A program made the position numbers and the translations under genes. The notes under the pieces are model-generated. The model did not search any database, had not been told where the DNA came from, and worked only from the letters and a program-made list of their open reading frames with translations. 64,000 nucleotides of DNA from Gemmatimonadota bacterium (GTDB taxonomy: Bacteria > JAAXHH01), in assembly GCA_026706345.1 (NCBI GenBank), contig JAPOYX010000212.1:1-64000 (forward strand), read 5' to 3'. This document shows, one piece after another, positions 27,256 to 38,457 of this stretch; within the stretch, counting starts at the first letter, position 1; every line of letters begins with the position of its first letter.

Positions 27256-28006
27256 CGTTTTGCCCGGCGACCCTCGCTCGGCGCGCTTTCGTTTTCAAGA
27301 TACTCCGCCTTTTCTTCTCCTCCGCCTTTTGTCTTTTCTCCTCCGCTTTCCGTTCTCGCTCCGTAACCGCCGACGCATACTGTGCCTGACTCCTCCGCAC
27401 CTTGTCCAACCACTCCTGGCGGGTAGAGAGGATCTCCGAACTGCTTTGGGCGCCATAGCTCAGATGGTTCAGAAAATCGATGATTTCGCTGGTCTTCCCG
27501 CCGATAAGATCGCGTGCTCCCGGTCCGGTCAGACCACCTTCCAGTTCCCAGTGGTACCTGTGAATCAGCGTGTCGATCAGGATCATCTTTTCCTGGGGTG
27601 ACCTCGCGACCCTGTATTGCTCCACGTATTCCTTCAGATATGGATCCATGCCGGACGCAATGAGGTGCTTGCCCCGTATCGACTTATGGTATTCCTCCCA
27701 CGATAGCTCCCAGTTACAGGACTCGCAGCAAAGCAGAAACGCCGGGTCGAAGTCGTGTGCGATCTCCCCGTGGCACAGGGCACAACTCGCAAGACCGCTG
27801 TTCGCAGCCCGTGCGCGGAATATGTTTTCTATCCTCACCAGCAGGCCGATACCCACATCGTCGATCAGTACTTCGTCACAGATCCCGAGTGCGTCTTTCT
27901 TGTATAACTCGGCGATCTTGTGGCGCGGAATCCGTCCCGCCCAGGTCGGTCTGTCGTGTCTGACTTGAGTCAAAGCCCTTTTCCATTCCAAATCCGTCGG
28001 ATTCAA
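27227..28006 (-). CDS. Uncharacterised zinc-ribbon protein with a charged C-terminal helix
   Basis: 259 residues from TTG 28004-28006, chosen because TTGA overlaps the stop of the upstream methyltransferase by four bases. Longer starts run antisense into that gene. Two CxxC pairs, CALC and CESC, about 23 residues apart, form a zinc ribbon near residues 75-105. The last 45 residues are a Lys/Glu/Arg-rich helix (ERKAEEKRQKAEEKKRR). I do not recognise the family; HNH-like or nucleic-acid-binding roles are only possible. The overlap on both sides implies a functional unit with the methyltransferase and HIT protein. Confidence 0.7.
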   Translation of the reverse strand: MNPTDLEWKRALTQVRHDRPTWAGRIPRHKIAELYKKDALGICDEVLIDDVGIGLLVRIENIFRARAANSGLASCALCHGEIAHDFDPAFLLCCESCNWELSWEEYHKSIRGKHLIASGMDPYLKEYVEQYRVARSPQEKMILIDTLIHRYHWELEGGLTGPGARDLIGGKTSEIIDFLNHLSYGAQSSSEILSTRQEWLDKVRRSQAQYASAVTERERKAEEKRQKAEEKKRRSILKTKARRARVAGQNDAGQIRDAT

Positions 28007-28725
28007 GATTTTGATAACACGCCAATGTAACTGGCACCATCGGAGTCCAGGAATTCCGCAACGCGCCAACCCGTGTCATTGAGCATCTGCGCCATCTCCT
28101 CCTTCGACACGAAGAGATAGTCAAGCCATGGTGTCTTAAGATTCTTGAAACGAACTCGAATGCGTACCTGCCCGGACATCCTTCCTCTTCTTCTGTTTCC
28201 CTTATGATACTCCCTGTGAACCGACTCCGACGTTAGATAGGGATCCCTGGACTCTGCAATGATTCGTGCCGTTGGTGTAGTCATTCTGTGGAATCGTTTG
28301 AGTAGCCTATTCGCTCGTTTACTGTTTCCCAAAGTGCCGAAATTGCCTCCCAGCATCATAATCGTATCAAAAACGCCAAATGAGGGACCTACCTGTGTAA
28401 CCGACATTACCTTACCGTGTCGCAACCCCCTGTGTCGTGAGACCTGGATCGCGCCTGGCGAGATGTCTATTCCCAAGACACGGCAACCTTGCTCCTGACA
28501 GAATATCGAGTGTGTACCCGCACCGCAGCCTACGTCAAGAACCCGGCCGCTTACATACTTCATCGCCATCACGTGATGCGACGGCCAATCTTCGTATGAG
28601 ATGAAGTACCGGTTTCCGTAGCCGGCTTCAATGAAACCGTCATCACGTTCGATGATCTCCAATGAATCGTTGCCTTGAAAGCAGCTTAGCAGAAGCTGTC
28701 CGAATGCATCCTGGGACTTGTTCAT
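28003..28725 (-). CDS. Class I SAM-dependent methyltransferase
   Basis: 240 residues from ATG 28725. A longer frame begins at 28764, but the extra residues (MPGAGYPAPVGYA) look non-homologous. The SAM motif VLDVGCGAGTHSIF is near residue 60, followed by GIDISPGAIQVSRHRG and the acidic VFDTIMMLGGN. The protein ends in SYIGVLSKS and overlaps the next gene by 4 bases. It probably works with the HIT and zinc-ribbon proteins. The substrate is unknown. Confidence 0.85.
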   Translation of the reverse strand: MNKSQDAFGQLLLSCFQGNDSLEIIERDDGFIEAGYGNRYFISYEDWPSHHVMAMKYVSGRVLDVGCGAGTHSIFCQEQGCRVLGIDISPGAIQVSRHRGLRHGKVMSVTQVGPSFGVFDTIMMLGGNFGTLGNSKRANRLLKRFHRMTTPTARIIAESRDPYLTSESVHREYHKGNRRRGRMSGQVRIRVRFKNLKTPWLDYLFVSKEEMAQMLNDTGWRVAEFLDSDGASYIGVLSKS

Positions 28726-28851
28726 CGCATAACCAACAGGAGCCGGATATCCGGCACCGGGCAATGTGTCAGGTAGTCAGAGCGTCTTACCAGATCAGGC
28801 CCCATTCTTGAAAGAGGCGATGCCATGAAGTCGTCCGGGTTTCTAGTCATA

Positions 28852-29583
28852 TCAAACATCCCGGGACTGTGTCCACTCGAGTCGTTCCAAGATGGGCATT
28901 ACATCGAATAATGTTCGGATCACGGGCACGGAACTCACATCGGCGTGCTTGTTTCGGTCAATGAGTATCGGTGCTATATTCGCACGCCTCGCACCATAAA
29001 TGTCCCACCGTGGGTTGTCTCCGATAAAAATACAATCCCGCGGTTTGCATCCGAAGAAACTCAAGGCTTTGCGGAACATCGGTTGGGCGGGCTTTCGCCA
29101 ACCCACATCAGAACAGAAGATCGCTATTTCACATCGCTTCAAAAGGCCGTGCCGGCGGAGTTCATCGATCCAAGGCTCACGGGGAGCTCCCCACGGGCAA
29201 TTTGAAAGTATCCCCATTCGGAAACCGTTGGCCTTGAGGGAATCAATAGCGGGAAGAGTGTCATTGTAAAGCTTGGCAATTGAAAAGATAGGATTGAGGA
29301 AAGTACGGCAAAATGGAAGCCACTCGGTTTTTGAAACACAATCCGGGACGTTAAAAATCCGTGCCAGCCTTCTGTATAGCGGTCGAACCCGACCGTTTCT
29401 CGCTTCGTAGTTCTCTTGTTCGACGCGTTGTTTGATCGTTGAATCTGAAGGAATCCTATGCCCGGAACGCTCAAGTTCCGCGCTGACAGATTGAATCCCA
29501 TCCCAAAGCAACGCGGGGAACTCGTCCCGGTTATAGTAGCGGACCAGAGTTTCCCCAAGATCAAACAACAGAATTGGTCGCAA
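28852..29583 (-). CDS. HAD-family hydrolase
   Basis: 243 residues. Motif I is LFDLGETLV (residues 5-13), with D-x-G-E-T in place of the common D-x-D-G-T, so the second Asp is missing. This is typical of a subset of HAD phosphatases and dehalogenases. Motif II is ILSNCPWG and motif IV is FIGDNPRWDIYGAR. The start is TTG 29581-29583. It is the last gene of the HIT block on the minus strand. It should remove phosphate from a small metabolite. Confidence 0.82.
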   Translation of the reverse strand: MRPILLFDLGETLVRYYNRDEFPALLWDGIQSVSAELERSGHRIPSDSTIKQRVEQENYEARNGRVRPLYRRLARIFNVPDCVSKTEWLPFCRTFLNPIFSIAKLYNDTLPAIDSLKANGFRMGILSNCPWGAPREPWIDELRRHGLLKRCEIAIFCSDVGWRKPAQPMFRKALSFFGCKPRDCIFIGDNPRWDIYGARRANIAPILIDRNKHADVSSVPVIRTLFDVMPILERLEWTQSRDV

Positions 29584-29630
29584 GTGAGCATGCCCTGTTA
29601 GTGGTTATTGAGTGCTAGCTATAGCTATCT

Positions 29631-30743
29631 TCACTCCGGCATGTACAGATACAGATTGTCAACCAGTTGCGGCCGTGGCGCGGTGTCCTGGAGCCAGCGG
29701 TAGGGTTTGCTGATGATCCCGACCTTCTCGTCCAATTCGATGACCTGGGCTTCGTGCGTACCGATGCCGGTGTCGATGACGTGCTGTTCCATCCCGTCGT
29801 CGCGGCTCAAAAAGAGCAGTTGCTGCGGTGGGTGAGGTTTCGTCCAGTCCCCGCGGCCCATCTCTCCCACGTAAATGTCGGGTCGCCCGTCGCCGTCGAA
29901 GTCGGCCACCTGCAGGGTATGCGCGTCGAGCAGCCGGTCGTGGAGCACTTCGGCTTCCCAGAGTTCCCCGGCGTCCGCGCCCGGTCTGAACAGCGCGAGG
30001 CGTCCGTAGGTCTGGCCGATGTCCAGGGCCACCTCGCAGACAGCGATTTCTACGCGGCCGTCCCCGTCGAAATCCGCCGCACGAACCCGCACGCCGCCAT
30101 AGCCTTCGGCGAATACATGCCGTTCCCATTCACCGTTTGACCGGAACCTGTACCACGAAGTCCCGGCGATGAGTTCCAATCGGCCGTCGCCGTCCACGTC
30201 GGCGGCCGCGAAGTCCTGTTCGTTCACACCCGTGGCTACCTTACTGACCCTCGGCCACGGGGTCACGAATGGATCATCGGGCACCGGAACCGTGAATATC
30301 GTTTCGGCGTCGGGGTTCCATACGTACAATTCGTCTCGGCCGTCGCCGTCGATATCCGCCACCAGCAGGTCGTGGATCCGGCTATCGGGAAGCTCGAACA
30401 CCACGCGGCGCGTCCATCGCTGGGAGGGATCGTCGGGGCAGGCCCACCAGAATACGTGGTTGCCGCGATCGCTGGTGCCTGAAATCAGGTCGAGCTTGCC
30501 GTTGCCGGTGAGGTCGACAAGGGCGGTGCCGACACTGATGCTTGGGAACGAGTCATCAATGAGGTGGGGTTTCCAGGCCCCGCCGTCCGTTCTGCCGAAC
30601 CAGTGGAGTCCGTCCGGATTGCGGGTGGCGATGACGAACTCCTGCACGCCGTCGCCATCGAGATCCCCTACAACGCAGTCCATGCGTTCGGCGGGACCGC
30701 CTTCGTAGATGGTGTGACGGCGGAATATGGGTAGATCGGGCAT
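29631..30743 (-). CDS. FG-GAP / VCBS-repeat beta-propeller protein
   Basis: 370 residues with at least five calcium-binding D-x-D-G-D-G-x-x-E/D loops (DLDGDGVQEFVI, DIDGDGRDELYV, DVDGDGRLELIA, DFDGDGRVEIAV, DFDGDGRPDIYV) at 40-70 residue spacing, which builds a seven-bladed propeller. No signal peptide is seen at the chosen start, so it may be cytoplasmic or exported by another route. Such proteins bind ligands or other proteins. It sits 37 bases from the dipeptidase gene on the same strand. Confidence 0.85.
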   Translation of the reverse strand: MPDLPIFRRHTIYEGGPAERMDCVVGDLDGDGVQEFVIATRNPDGLHWFGRTDGGAWKPHLIDDSFPSISVGTALVDLTGNGKLDLISGTSDRGNHVFWWACPDDPSQRWTRRVVFELPDSRIHDLLVADIDGDGRDELYVWNPDAETIFTVPVPDDPFVTPWPRVSKVATGVNEQDFAAADVDGDGRLELIAGTSWYRFRSNGEWERHVFAEGYGGVRVRAADFDGDGRVEIAVCEVALDIGQTYGRLALFRPGADAGELWEAEVLHDRLLDAHTLQVADFDGDGRPDIYVGEMGRGDWTKPHPPQQLLFLSRDDGMEQHVIDTGIGTHEAQVIELDEKVGIISKPYRWLQDTAPRPQLVDNLYLYMPE

Positions 30744-30779
30744 GAATCCGGCCTTTGTCCAGGATGACGCTCGCCTGCA

Positions 30780-31835
30780 TCAACTCCACGTCGTGCGCAG
30801 CGTCCGAACCCAGTTGCCGTGCATGATATCGGCAATATCGGTCTCCGAATAGCCGCGGCGTTCGAGGATGGCGGGAATCTTCCGCAGGTCGGCGATGGTT
30901 TCGAGATCGGACGGGCACTGCTCTTTACCGTAGCCGCCGTCCGTGTCGGTGCCGATGGCGGCGTGGCGCGCGCTCCCGGTCAGCTGGCAGACATGGTCGA
31001 TGTGGTCGACCACGGTCTCCAGCGTGATGCCCGAGTTGTCCATGGCGACCGGGTCCCACAGAGGGGAGATCATCCAGACGTCCAGGGCCGTGCCGATGAC
31101 ACCGCCACGCTCGGCCAGGGCCTTGATCTGTTGGTCGTCGAGCTGGCGGTCGTGGTCGCAAAGGGCCCGGCAGCAGTTGTGGGTGGCCAGTACGGGACCA
31201 GTAAATATGTCAAGCGCTTCCCAGAATGCCTGCTCGGCCAGGTGGCTCACATCCAGGATGATCCCGGCCGCCTGCAGGGCTTCGAGCATCGGGCTTCCCC
31301 GTGGCGTAAGGCCGCCGGGTGCCTGGGTTCCGTGGGCGTAGGAGCTGACCCCGTAGTGACACAGACTCACGACCCGCAGGCCTTCATCCCACCACTCGGC
31401 CACCTGTTCGGGACCTACGATGCCGTCCGCGCCTTCCATGCTGAGGACGAACCCCAGCGGGGTTGCCTGGGGATCGGCGTCCCACTCGGCGAGGTGGGCG
31501 TCGAGCTCGGTCCGGTTGCGTATCTGTCGAAAGACGCCTTTGGATTCCATCAGGCGGTAGTAGGCCAACTCGCCCATGCACCTGGCGTAGGCGATGTCCT
31601 GGGTGCGCACCCCGGAAAAACGCTTTCCCATCGAAGCGATCCGGCAGTTCACCGTGACGAAAAAGAGGCCGATCCCGCCGCGCCGAAGCTCCTCGAAATT
31701 CACCACGCCCAGGCCGCGCCCCTTCTGCGCCATGCCGGCTTCGGCCTCGCGGATCTTGGCGATGGGCTGGAACAGATCCCGATCCCATTCGAGGGCGTTG
31801 TAGGCGATATCCAGGTGGGAATCGACGATCAGCAT
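30780..31835 (-). CDS. Membrane (renal)-type dipeptidase, peptidase family M19
   Basis: 351 residues, full length. The zinc-site motif DSHLDIAYN (His7, Asp9), the bridging Glu in LSMEGADGIV, and His residues in LATHNCCRAL and CDHDRQLDDQQ match M19 dipeptidases. The C-terminal HAAIGTDTDGGYG is also typical. It hydrolyses dipeptides or related amides. No signal peptide. A GGGAG site precedes ATG 31835. Confidence 0.92.
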   Translation of the reverse strand: MLIVDSHLDIAYNALEWDRDLFQPIAKIREAEAGMAQKGRGLGVVNFEELRRGGIGLFFVTVNCRIASMGKRFSGVRTQDIAYARCMGELAYYRLMESKGVFRQIRNRTELDAHLAEWDADPQATPLGFVLSMEGADGIVGPEQVAEWWDEGLRVVSLCHYGVSSYAHGTQAPGGLTPRGSPMLEALQAAGIILDVSHLAEQAFWEALDIFTGPVLATHNCCRALCDHDRQLDDQQIKALAERGGVIGTALDVWMISPLWDPVAMDNSGITLETVVDHIDHVCQLTGSARHAAIGTDTDGGYGKEQCPSDLETIADLRKIPAILERRGYSETDIADIMHGNWVRTLRTTWS

Positions 31836-32000
31836 GAGGGTTCTCCCAAATTCAAACAGGAAATTTCAAATAGTTCAGTTACGGCTGTACCACCGCTTCG
31901 CAGCTACGCTGTACCACTTTACAAACACCTTGATGGACTGCTGATTTAGTTACAACATATCCCTACTGTTTGCCTGCATGCACATGAAAGGAGATCGGGG

Positions 32001-32672
32001 ATGGCGGCCGGATTATTCGCAGCGCTGGTGGTCACGCTGCTGGCGCTGCTCGGCATTTGTACTCGTTATCACTTCGTCGGGGATATCAACCTCATCCACT
32101 GCCTGATGAGTCTGTTCTTTTCGACGAATCTGCTGGTTTGCTACTGGGAGGTGTGCCTGTTCCTCAAACGGGACTACATCGAGACGCGCACCGAGTACTG
32201 GCGAAGGCGGCAACAGGAGACCGGCCGAACGCCGGCGGTCGAGTTTCTTACCACCAGGGTGCCGTTGAGAAGAATCCTGTCCCCGACGATCTGGGCCGAT
32301 GTCTGGGCGACGTACTCCCTTTTCGATGGGTCTTTCTCAGACCGCCGTACATGGGGCTTCAATGTCGACGTCGCCAACGGGTTCTTTACCCCGATCCCGA
32401 CCGTGATCCTCTACGGGACCTTTACCGTCGAGTTCATGCCCGCGGTCCTGGCCGGCATCCTCGGTCTCATGCTTTCCTGGCAGTGGACCTACATGACGTC
32501 TGTCTATTGGGTCAGTTTCTTCGTGGCCAGGAGGCAACGCTTGATCACCAGGGGCGAAATGTACCTGTACATTGGCGCCCTGAACGCTCCCTGGGTGCTC
32601 TTCGCGCTACTGGGATTGTACGTGTCGGCACGCCTGATCCTGGACGGCGACTACGGCGTTCTGGGTTTCTGA
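32001..32672 (+). CDS. Integral membrane protein of unknown family
   Basis: 223 residues with about five hydrophobic segments (AALVVTLLALLGI near the N-terminus, LMSLFFSTNLLVCYWEV, ILYGTFTVEFMPAVLAGILGLM, YIGALNAPWVLFALLGLYVSARL). AAAGGAGATCGGGG precedes ATG 32001. I do not recognise it. The length and the aromatic, acidic membrane segments allow a comparison with EXPERA-type sterol-isomerase proteins, but no diagnostic residues were confirmed, so this is a weak guess. It stands alone before an AT-rich stretch. Confidence 0.6.
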   Translation: MAAGLFAALVVTLLALLGICTRYHFVGDINLIHCLMSLFFSTNLLVCYWEVCLFLKRDYIETRTEYWRRRQQETGRTPAVEFLTTRVPLRRILSPTIWADVWATYSLFDGSFSDRRTWGFNVDVANGFFTPIPTVILYGTFTVEFMPAVLAGILGLMLSWQWTYMTSVYWVSFFVARRQRLITRGEMYLYIGALNAPWVLFALLGLYVSARLILDGDYGVLGF

Positions 32673-33228
32673 CGGACAGATACACTTCATGGTAGTTCAT
32701 CAGGTCAGGTCGAATATGGAACCTAACTTAATTAAACACTTTTCTTAATTACCTATTAGATGATAACCGAATAGGATTCGATCTGAAAGCCGTATCGGTA
32801 ACAGGTTGTTTATACAGGCAGGAAAGGTAATGGCCCCATTGAATCTTTGCTGAATCACAACAAGTTATCTCGAGAGTATAAAACGTACTAGCGACCAATT
32901 AATGTCGAATGGTGTAACCCCAAAGGGCTAAATTGCCCCAATTTAAGGAACCTGCGGTTTAGTTTAAACGTTAAAATTCATTAGCAATTGGTTTTGGCGA
33001 TTCTGTGCTTGGATGAAGGGTCCCCGCGTTAAGTACTGCGAACCTTGCACGACAACAAACCACCCGTTTATGTATTCAGACACTGCCACCTAGACTCACA
33101 AGCGTACAAACCGTATGTAACATTAGGTACCTGCTTTGTCGTTTGTTTTTTTGTATACTGTAATCTTGACTTGGAGCATCCCATCAGTATCTTTAGCTAT
33201 GTCCTCCACCTAGCGCAAAATACATACC
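32673..33228 (+). other. Gene-free AT-rich stretch before the TIGR04255 cassette
   Basis: Clearly poorer in G+C than its surroundings, with many stops in all frames. It contains runs such as TTTAGTTTAAACGTTAAAATTCATTAG. The base-composition change begins just after 32673 and continues into the three genes that follow, which suggests that they entered as a unit. A promoter candidate lies near its end (see 33166). Confidence 0.6.
33166..33193 (+). promoter_or_regulatory. Candidate sigma70-type promoter for the TIGR04255 cassette
   Basis: TTGACT (33166-33171), a 16-base spacer, and TATCTT (33188-33193), followed 36 bases later by ATG 33229. It is the only -35/-10-like pair I saw in the 556-base AT-rich stretch, but AT-rich DNA produces such matches easily. 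Confidence 0.4.
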
Positions 33229-34014
33229 ATGGTACGATCTTCATCTCGTGTAGGCAAAGTGAAAAACTTCCCAAAAGCTCCAGTGTCCGAGGTTATCTTT
33301 GGCGTAACTTTTTCGGAGAAGTGGTTGTCAATTGAGGACCAGTTTGACGCCCAGCGAGCCTTATCGGACGCATACCCCCGAGTGGAGATCCTTCCTCCTA
33401 TTGCTGACGAATGGATGGATGGATTTCAGCTAACACAAGACTTGAATCCCGACAGAATGGGAGTTGTCCTCGTACGTTTGCGCAGCAATGATGGTAATTG
33501 GATGTGTCAAATTCAGGCAAACAAGTTTTACTTCAACTGGATTCGTCCAGACCTTGAGCCGGTCGGTAGCTACCCAGGCTACGAAGCAATTTATCGGAGA
33601 TTTTGTGAGGCATTCCAAGCCCTAAGCCAGCGTTTCCCAAAAATCACTTCTAATCCGGTCAAGTACTACGATCTTGGCTATCATGATCGTCTCGAGTGGC
33701 AAGATTACATCGATAGCCTAAGTGATGCACACAAAATCATGCGGTTCAACCCTCCAGAGATCGAGACGCCAGAAGGACTCAACAACTCATTTTCACGATA
33801 TACATATAGCTATGGTCCTTTGGGCGGATATGGTGTTTTCGCCATGAATACGGCCACAGCTGCCACGGGCAAACAGGTACTTCAGCTCGAGAGCACTCTT
33901 CGTGGGATACTCCCAAATCAGTCCAGAGAAGACTGGTTCAACGCCGCCCACATGATTCAGTACGATCATTTTGAGAGGATTTTCACACCGGAGGTCCTAA
34001 AGCGATGGAGTTGA
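33229..34014 (+). CDS. TIGR04255-like protein, first gene of a three-gene cassette
   Basis: 261 residues. The N-terminal FPKAPVSEVIFGVTF matches the P-x-x-x-V-x-F-G-V opening of TIGR04255 proteins, a sporadically distributed family without a known function, and the length agrees. The rest is a mixed alpha/beta fold with no catalytic motif visible. It overlaps the next gene by 10 bases. Codons are AT-rich compared with the rest of the window, suggesting horizontal acquisition. The family name is recalled from memory; a profile search would settle it. Confidence 0.65.
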   Translation: MVRSSSRVGKVKNFPKAPVSEVIFGVTFSEKWLSIEDQFDAQRALSDAYPRVEILPPIADEWMDGFQLTQDLNPDRMGVVLVRLRSNDGNWMCQIQANKFYFNWIRPDLEPVGSYPGYEAIYRRFCEAFQALSQRFPKITSNPVKYYDLGYHDRLEWQDYIDSLSDAHKIMRFNPPEIETPEGLNNSFSRYTYSYGPLGGYGVFAMNTATAATGKQVLQLESTLRGILPNQSREDWFNAAHMIQYDHFERIFTPEVLKRWS

Positions 34015-34601
34015 AAACGCTTGAATATTCTAACGCAATGGATTCACCCTCAGTATTCATCGATGACAAAGTAGAGGTGTTTGATGTATTCGAGGCGACT
34101 ACTGTATCGGGTTTCGGCGACAGTGTAACGATCCTTGGTACTTCGGTTGTTTCCAGTTTTGGCAATGTAAATTTCCAAAGTTCCGGCCAGCCTGACGACT
34201 GGAATTCGACCGGACTTCAGAATTTCGCATCGCTGGTTTCTAGCCGGTGTAACTATCTCGAGGGATTGATTGAACTTGAACCAGATTGGGTTTCTGGAGG
34301 TTCTGTCAAACCTTCAACGTCTGCGATTTACCTTTCCCAAGCGTTGCTTCGTTACATAAGGACAAAGGTTGTTCGTAAAGAGCTCAATGTTATTCCAAAA
34401 ATTGTAATGGGTCCTATCCCTAGCGGAGGGATAATCGTTGAACTTCATGCGGATGATGATAACGCAATCAATGTAACAATTCCAAACGATGATCGAGTAG
34501 AGGTGGAGGTGCAGTACGCCGGCTACTACTTCGATGTCAACTTATCGGAGAATGAGTTGATTGGCACGGTAACATCTCAATATGCCTCCATCTCCCGGTA
34601 G
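34005..34601 (+). CDS. Uncharacterised protein, second gene of the TIGR04255 cassette
   Basis: 198 residues. ATG 34005 lies inside the first gene (10-base overlap). An N-terminal acidic beta segment (VFIDDKVEVFDVFE) is followed by a C-terminal domain with PSTSAIYLSQALLRYIRTK, GPIPSGGIIVEL and VEVEVQYAGYYFDVNLS. I recognise no named domain. Genes with a P-x-P-x-G-G-I-x-V/L-E-x motif after a TIGR04255 gene seem to recur in other genomes, but that is a recollection and not a search result. It overlaps the third gene by 20 bases. Confidence 0.6.
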   Translation: MELKTLEYSNAMDSPSVFIDDKVEVFDVFEATTVSGFGDSVTILGTSVVSSFGNVNFQSSGQPDDWNSTGLQNFASLVSSRCNYLEGLIELEPDWVSGGSVKPSTSAIYLSQALLRYIRTKVVRKELNVIPKIVMGPIPSGGIIVELHADDDNAINVTIPNDDRVEVEVQYAGYYFDVNLSENELIGTVTSQYASISR

Positions 34602-34989
34602 TGAAATTCAAAATGGAGAGGTGTTGTTCAGGTGGTGTCGTAGAGAAGCCTTTCCTGACGGCCAAGTGGATATACCGGTCTCACTATTTAATGACAGAGA
34701 ATTGTCTTGCGATTGGGCGAAGTTTCGTCCTGATCCAACTACTTCCCGTCACGTAACGGAAGGCAAGACTAGGATAATCGCAATCACGGTATGTGACGAA
34801 ATCAAGAATCCTCGAAATCCTAAACGAGAAGGACAAATCGAGCCAGCCTGGAAGCAGGAAGTGATATACAATCCGATTGCGGACCCTACCCATGGTCCAA
34901 ACGAGGCTCATTCCCTGATCAAGGGGAGTAAGAAGATGGCAGTCACCACCGCAATTGCAGCAAATTCTACTTGGTGGGATGTCGAATGA
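34582..34989 (+). CDS. Uncharacterised protein, third gene of the TIGR04255 cassette
   Basis: 135 residues. Starts at ATG 34582 inside the second gene. Sequence highlights are the FRWCRREAFP opening, DCEL-like LSCDWAKFRPD, and the His/Asn-rich DPTHGPNEAHSLIKG. No membrane segment or signal peptide. Together with the two genes before it, it forms a compact overlapping unit. The role is unknown; small basic or Cys-containing effectors are common in such units, but nothing here proves one. Confidence 0.6.
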   Translation: MPPSPGSEIQNGEVLFRWCRREAFPDGQVDIPVSLFNDRELSCDWAKFRPDPTTSRHVTEGKTRIIAITVCDEIKNPRNPKREGQIEPAWKQEVIYNPIADPTHGPNEAHSLIKGSKKMAVTTAIAANSTWWDVE

Positions 34990-35217
34990 GTGAGCCTGGT
35001 GCTCTTTAGGTTTTAATAAATGATGCCTATTCGTTGCCATATAGAATTCTCAACAAGCCACTCTCAACTCCTATCTGTTGTATGACGTCGGTTGGTCCAG
35101 ATCTCATTCGCTTACCATTGTAACCGAGCAATATTCTCCCTCACTACGATTTGTGGAAAACGCTCACACCTAAATCCTTCGTAGTTCCAACAGCTCCAAT
35201 ACAACCGCCATAAAGAA
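34990..35217. other. Intergenic stretch after the cassette
   Basis: 228 bases, AT-rich at first and returning to the window's normal composition by about 35200. I see no gene, no direct repeat flanking the cassette and no tRNA-like sequence that would mark an attachment site. Confidence 0.5.
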
Positions 35218-37362
<2,145 letters not shown>

Positions 37363-37587
37363 TTAATGTGTTCTGAAGTATGACACAAACTTAAAGTCTC
37401 GGTGTATATCTGACATATGACCGTTCGGCTATAAAAAATACCGATCTTACCCGTGCCCAGGCAAGAGGAATATGGGGAATCTGCACGCGTTCGGAGAACC
37501 ACCCCGCGTTAAAATCGTCTTGATGCTTAGATGGAAGTTTTGCAAGATGAAATATGGTTCACGCTGTCCCATCCGAGGTACACTAGC

Positions 37588-38457
37588 ATGCCATCTCAAC
37601 TCAATTCAACATATCGCCGCCCGACCATCGTTCCCTTTCTGCTGTGGGTTCTGATATTTGCCGGCTGTGACGGCTCCGAGGATCCGGTAGGGCCTGACCC
37701 GATCGAGCCCGGACCGGACGGGCAGGAGTACATCGAAGTACGGGTCGTTACCGTCGGCCCCACCCTGGCCAAGTGCTATGGCGTAGGCCTGCGGACGTGC
37801 ATGGTGGTTGACGGTCTTTTGTTCTATGATGCAATCGAAGGTTTCGAGTACGAGGCCGGCTATACCTACCGCCTCCGGATCGGCAAATTCGATCCGTGGG
37901 GTGGGAATGAGCCGCCGCAGGATGCGAGCCGGTACGCGTACCGGCTGCTGGAGCAACTGGAGAAGACCGCGGCGCCGTCCACGGCGGTAACCCTGTCAAT
38001 AGGTCCCGCGCGCGTCGTATGCGCTGGCAGTGACGACTTCTGTCCGGTGGTGGACGGCGCGCCGTACGACGACACAATCAATGGCTTCGATTACGAGGCC
38101 GGCCATTACTAGACCATCGAGGCCAACCGGTACGGCGATGGACGGTACGTTTTGACAAACGTGGTCTCGAAAACCCGGGCGGAAGGAACGGAAGAGGAGA
38201 TCACCGTCGATTGGGGCAGAGTCGAGTGCGGCGACGGCTATCCCGGGCACTGCAAGGTCTACAACGGCGTCCCCTATCGTGGCGAGATCGTGGGTTTCCA
38301 GCCCAAGCACGAATACAACTATCGGCTGCGCGTCGAAAAGTTCAGCATGCTTCCCGAAGGGATGCCCGGATCAAACGACGTCATGACCGGGTCACCAGTT
38401 GTGCCGGACTACGGTTATCGCTGGCTGGAGACGCTTGAGGAAACGCAGGGCGGATGA
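37588..38457 (+). pseudogene. Lipoprotein with three tandem DUF4377 units, interrupted by an in-frame TAG
   Basis: Start at ATG 37588 after a GAGG site. A lipobox F-A-G-C ends the signal peptide (PFLLWVLIFAGC). Three repeated units of about 80-90 residues follow, each with a C-x(6-10)-C pair, a GFEYEAGYTYRLRIGKF-like strand and a closing L-E/V-S-K-T-like turn. Codon 175 (38110-38112) is TAG in unit two, where units one and three have an aromatic (GYTYRLRI, EYNYRLRV), so Tyr to stop is inferred. The frame is open beyond to 38457. The repair would give 289 residues. Function unknown; DUF4377 proteins are secreted or lipid-anchored. Confidence 0.75.

Noticed and set aside
33045-33335. 96-codon frame before the TIGR04255 gene
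   Set aside because: Hydrophobic Cys-rich translation overlapping the better-supported ATG 33229 frame in another register; no ribosome site.
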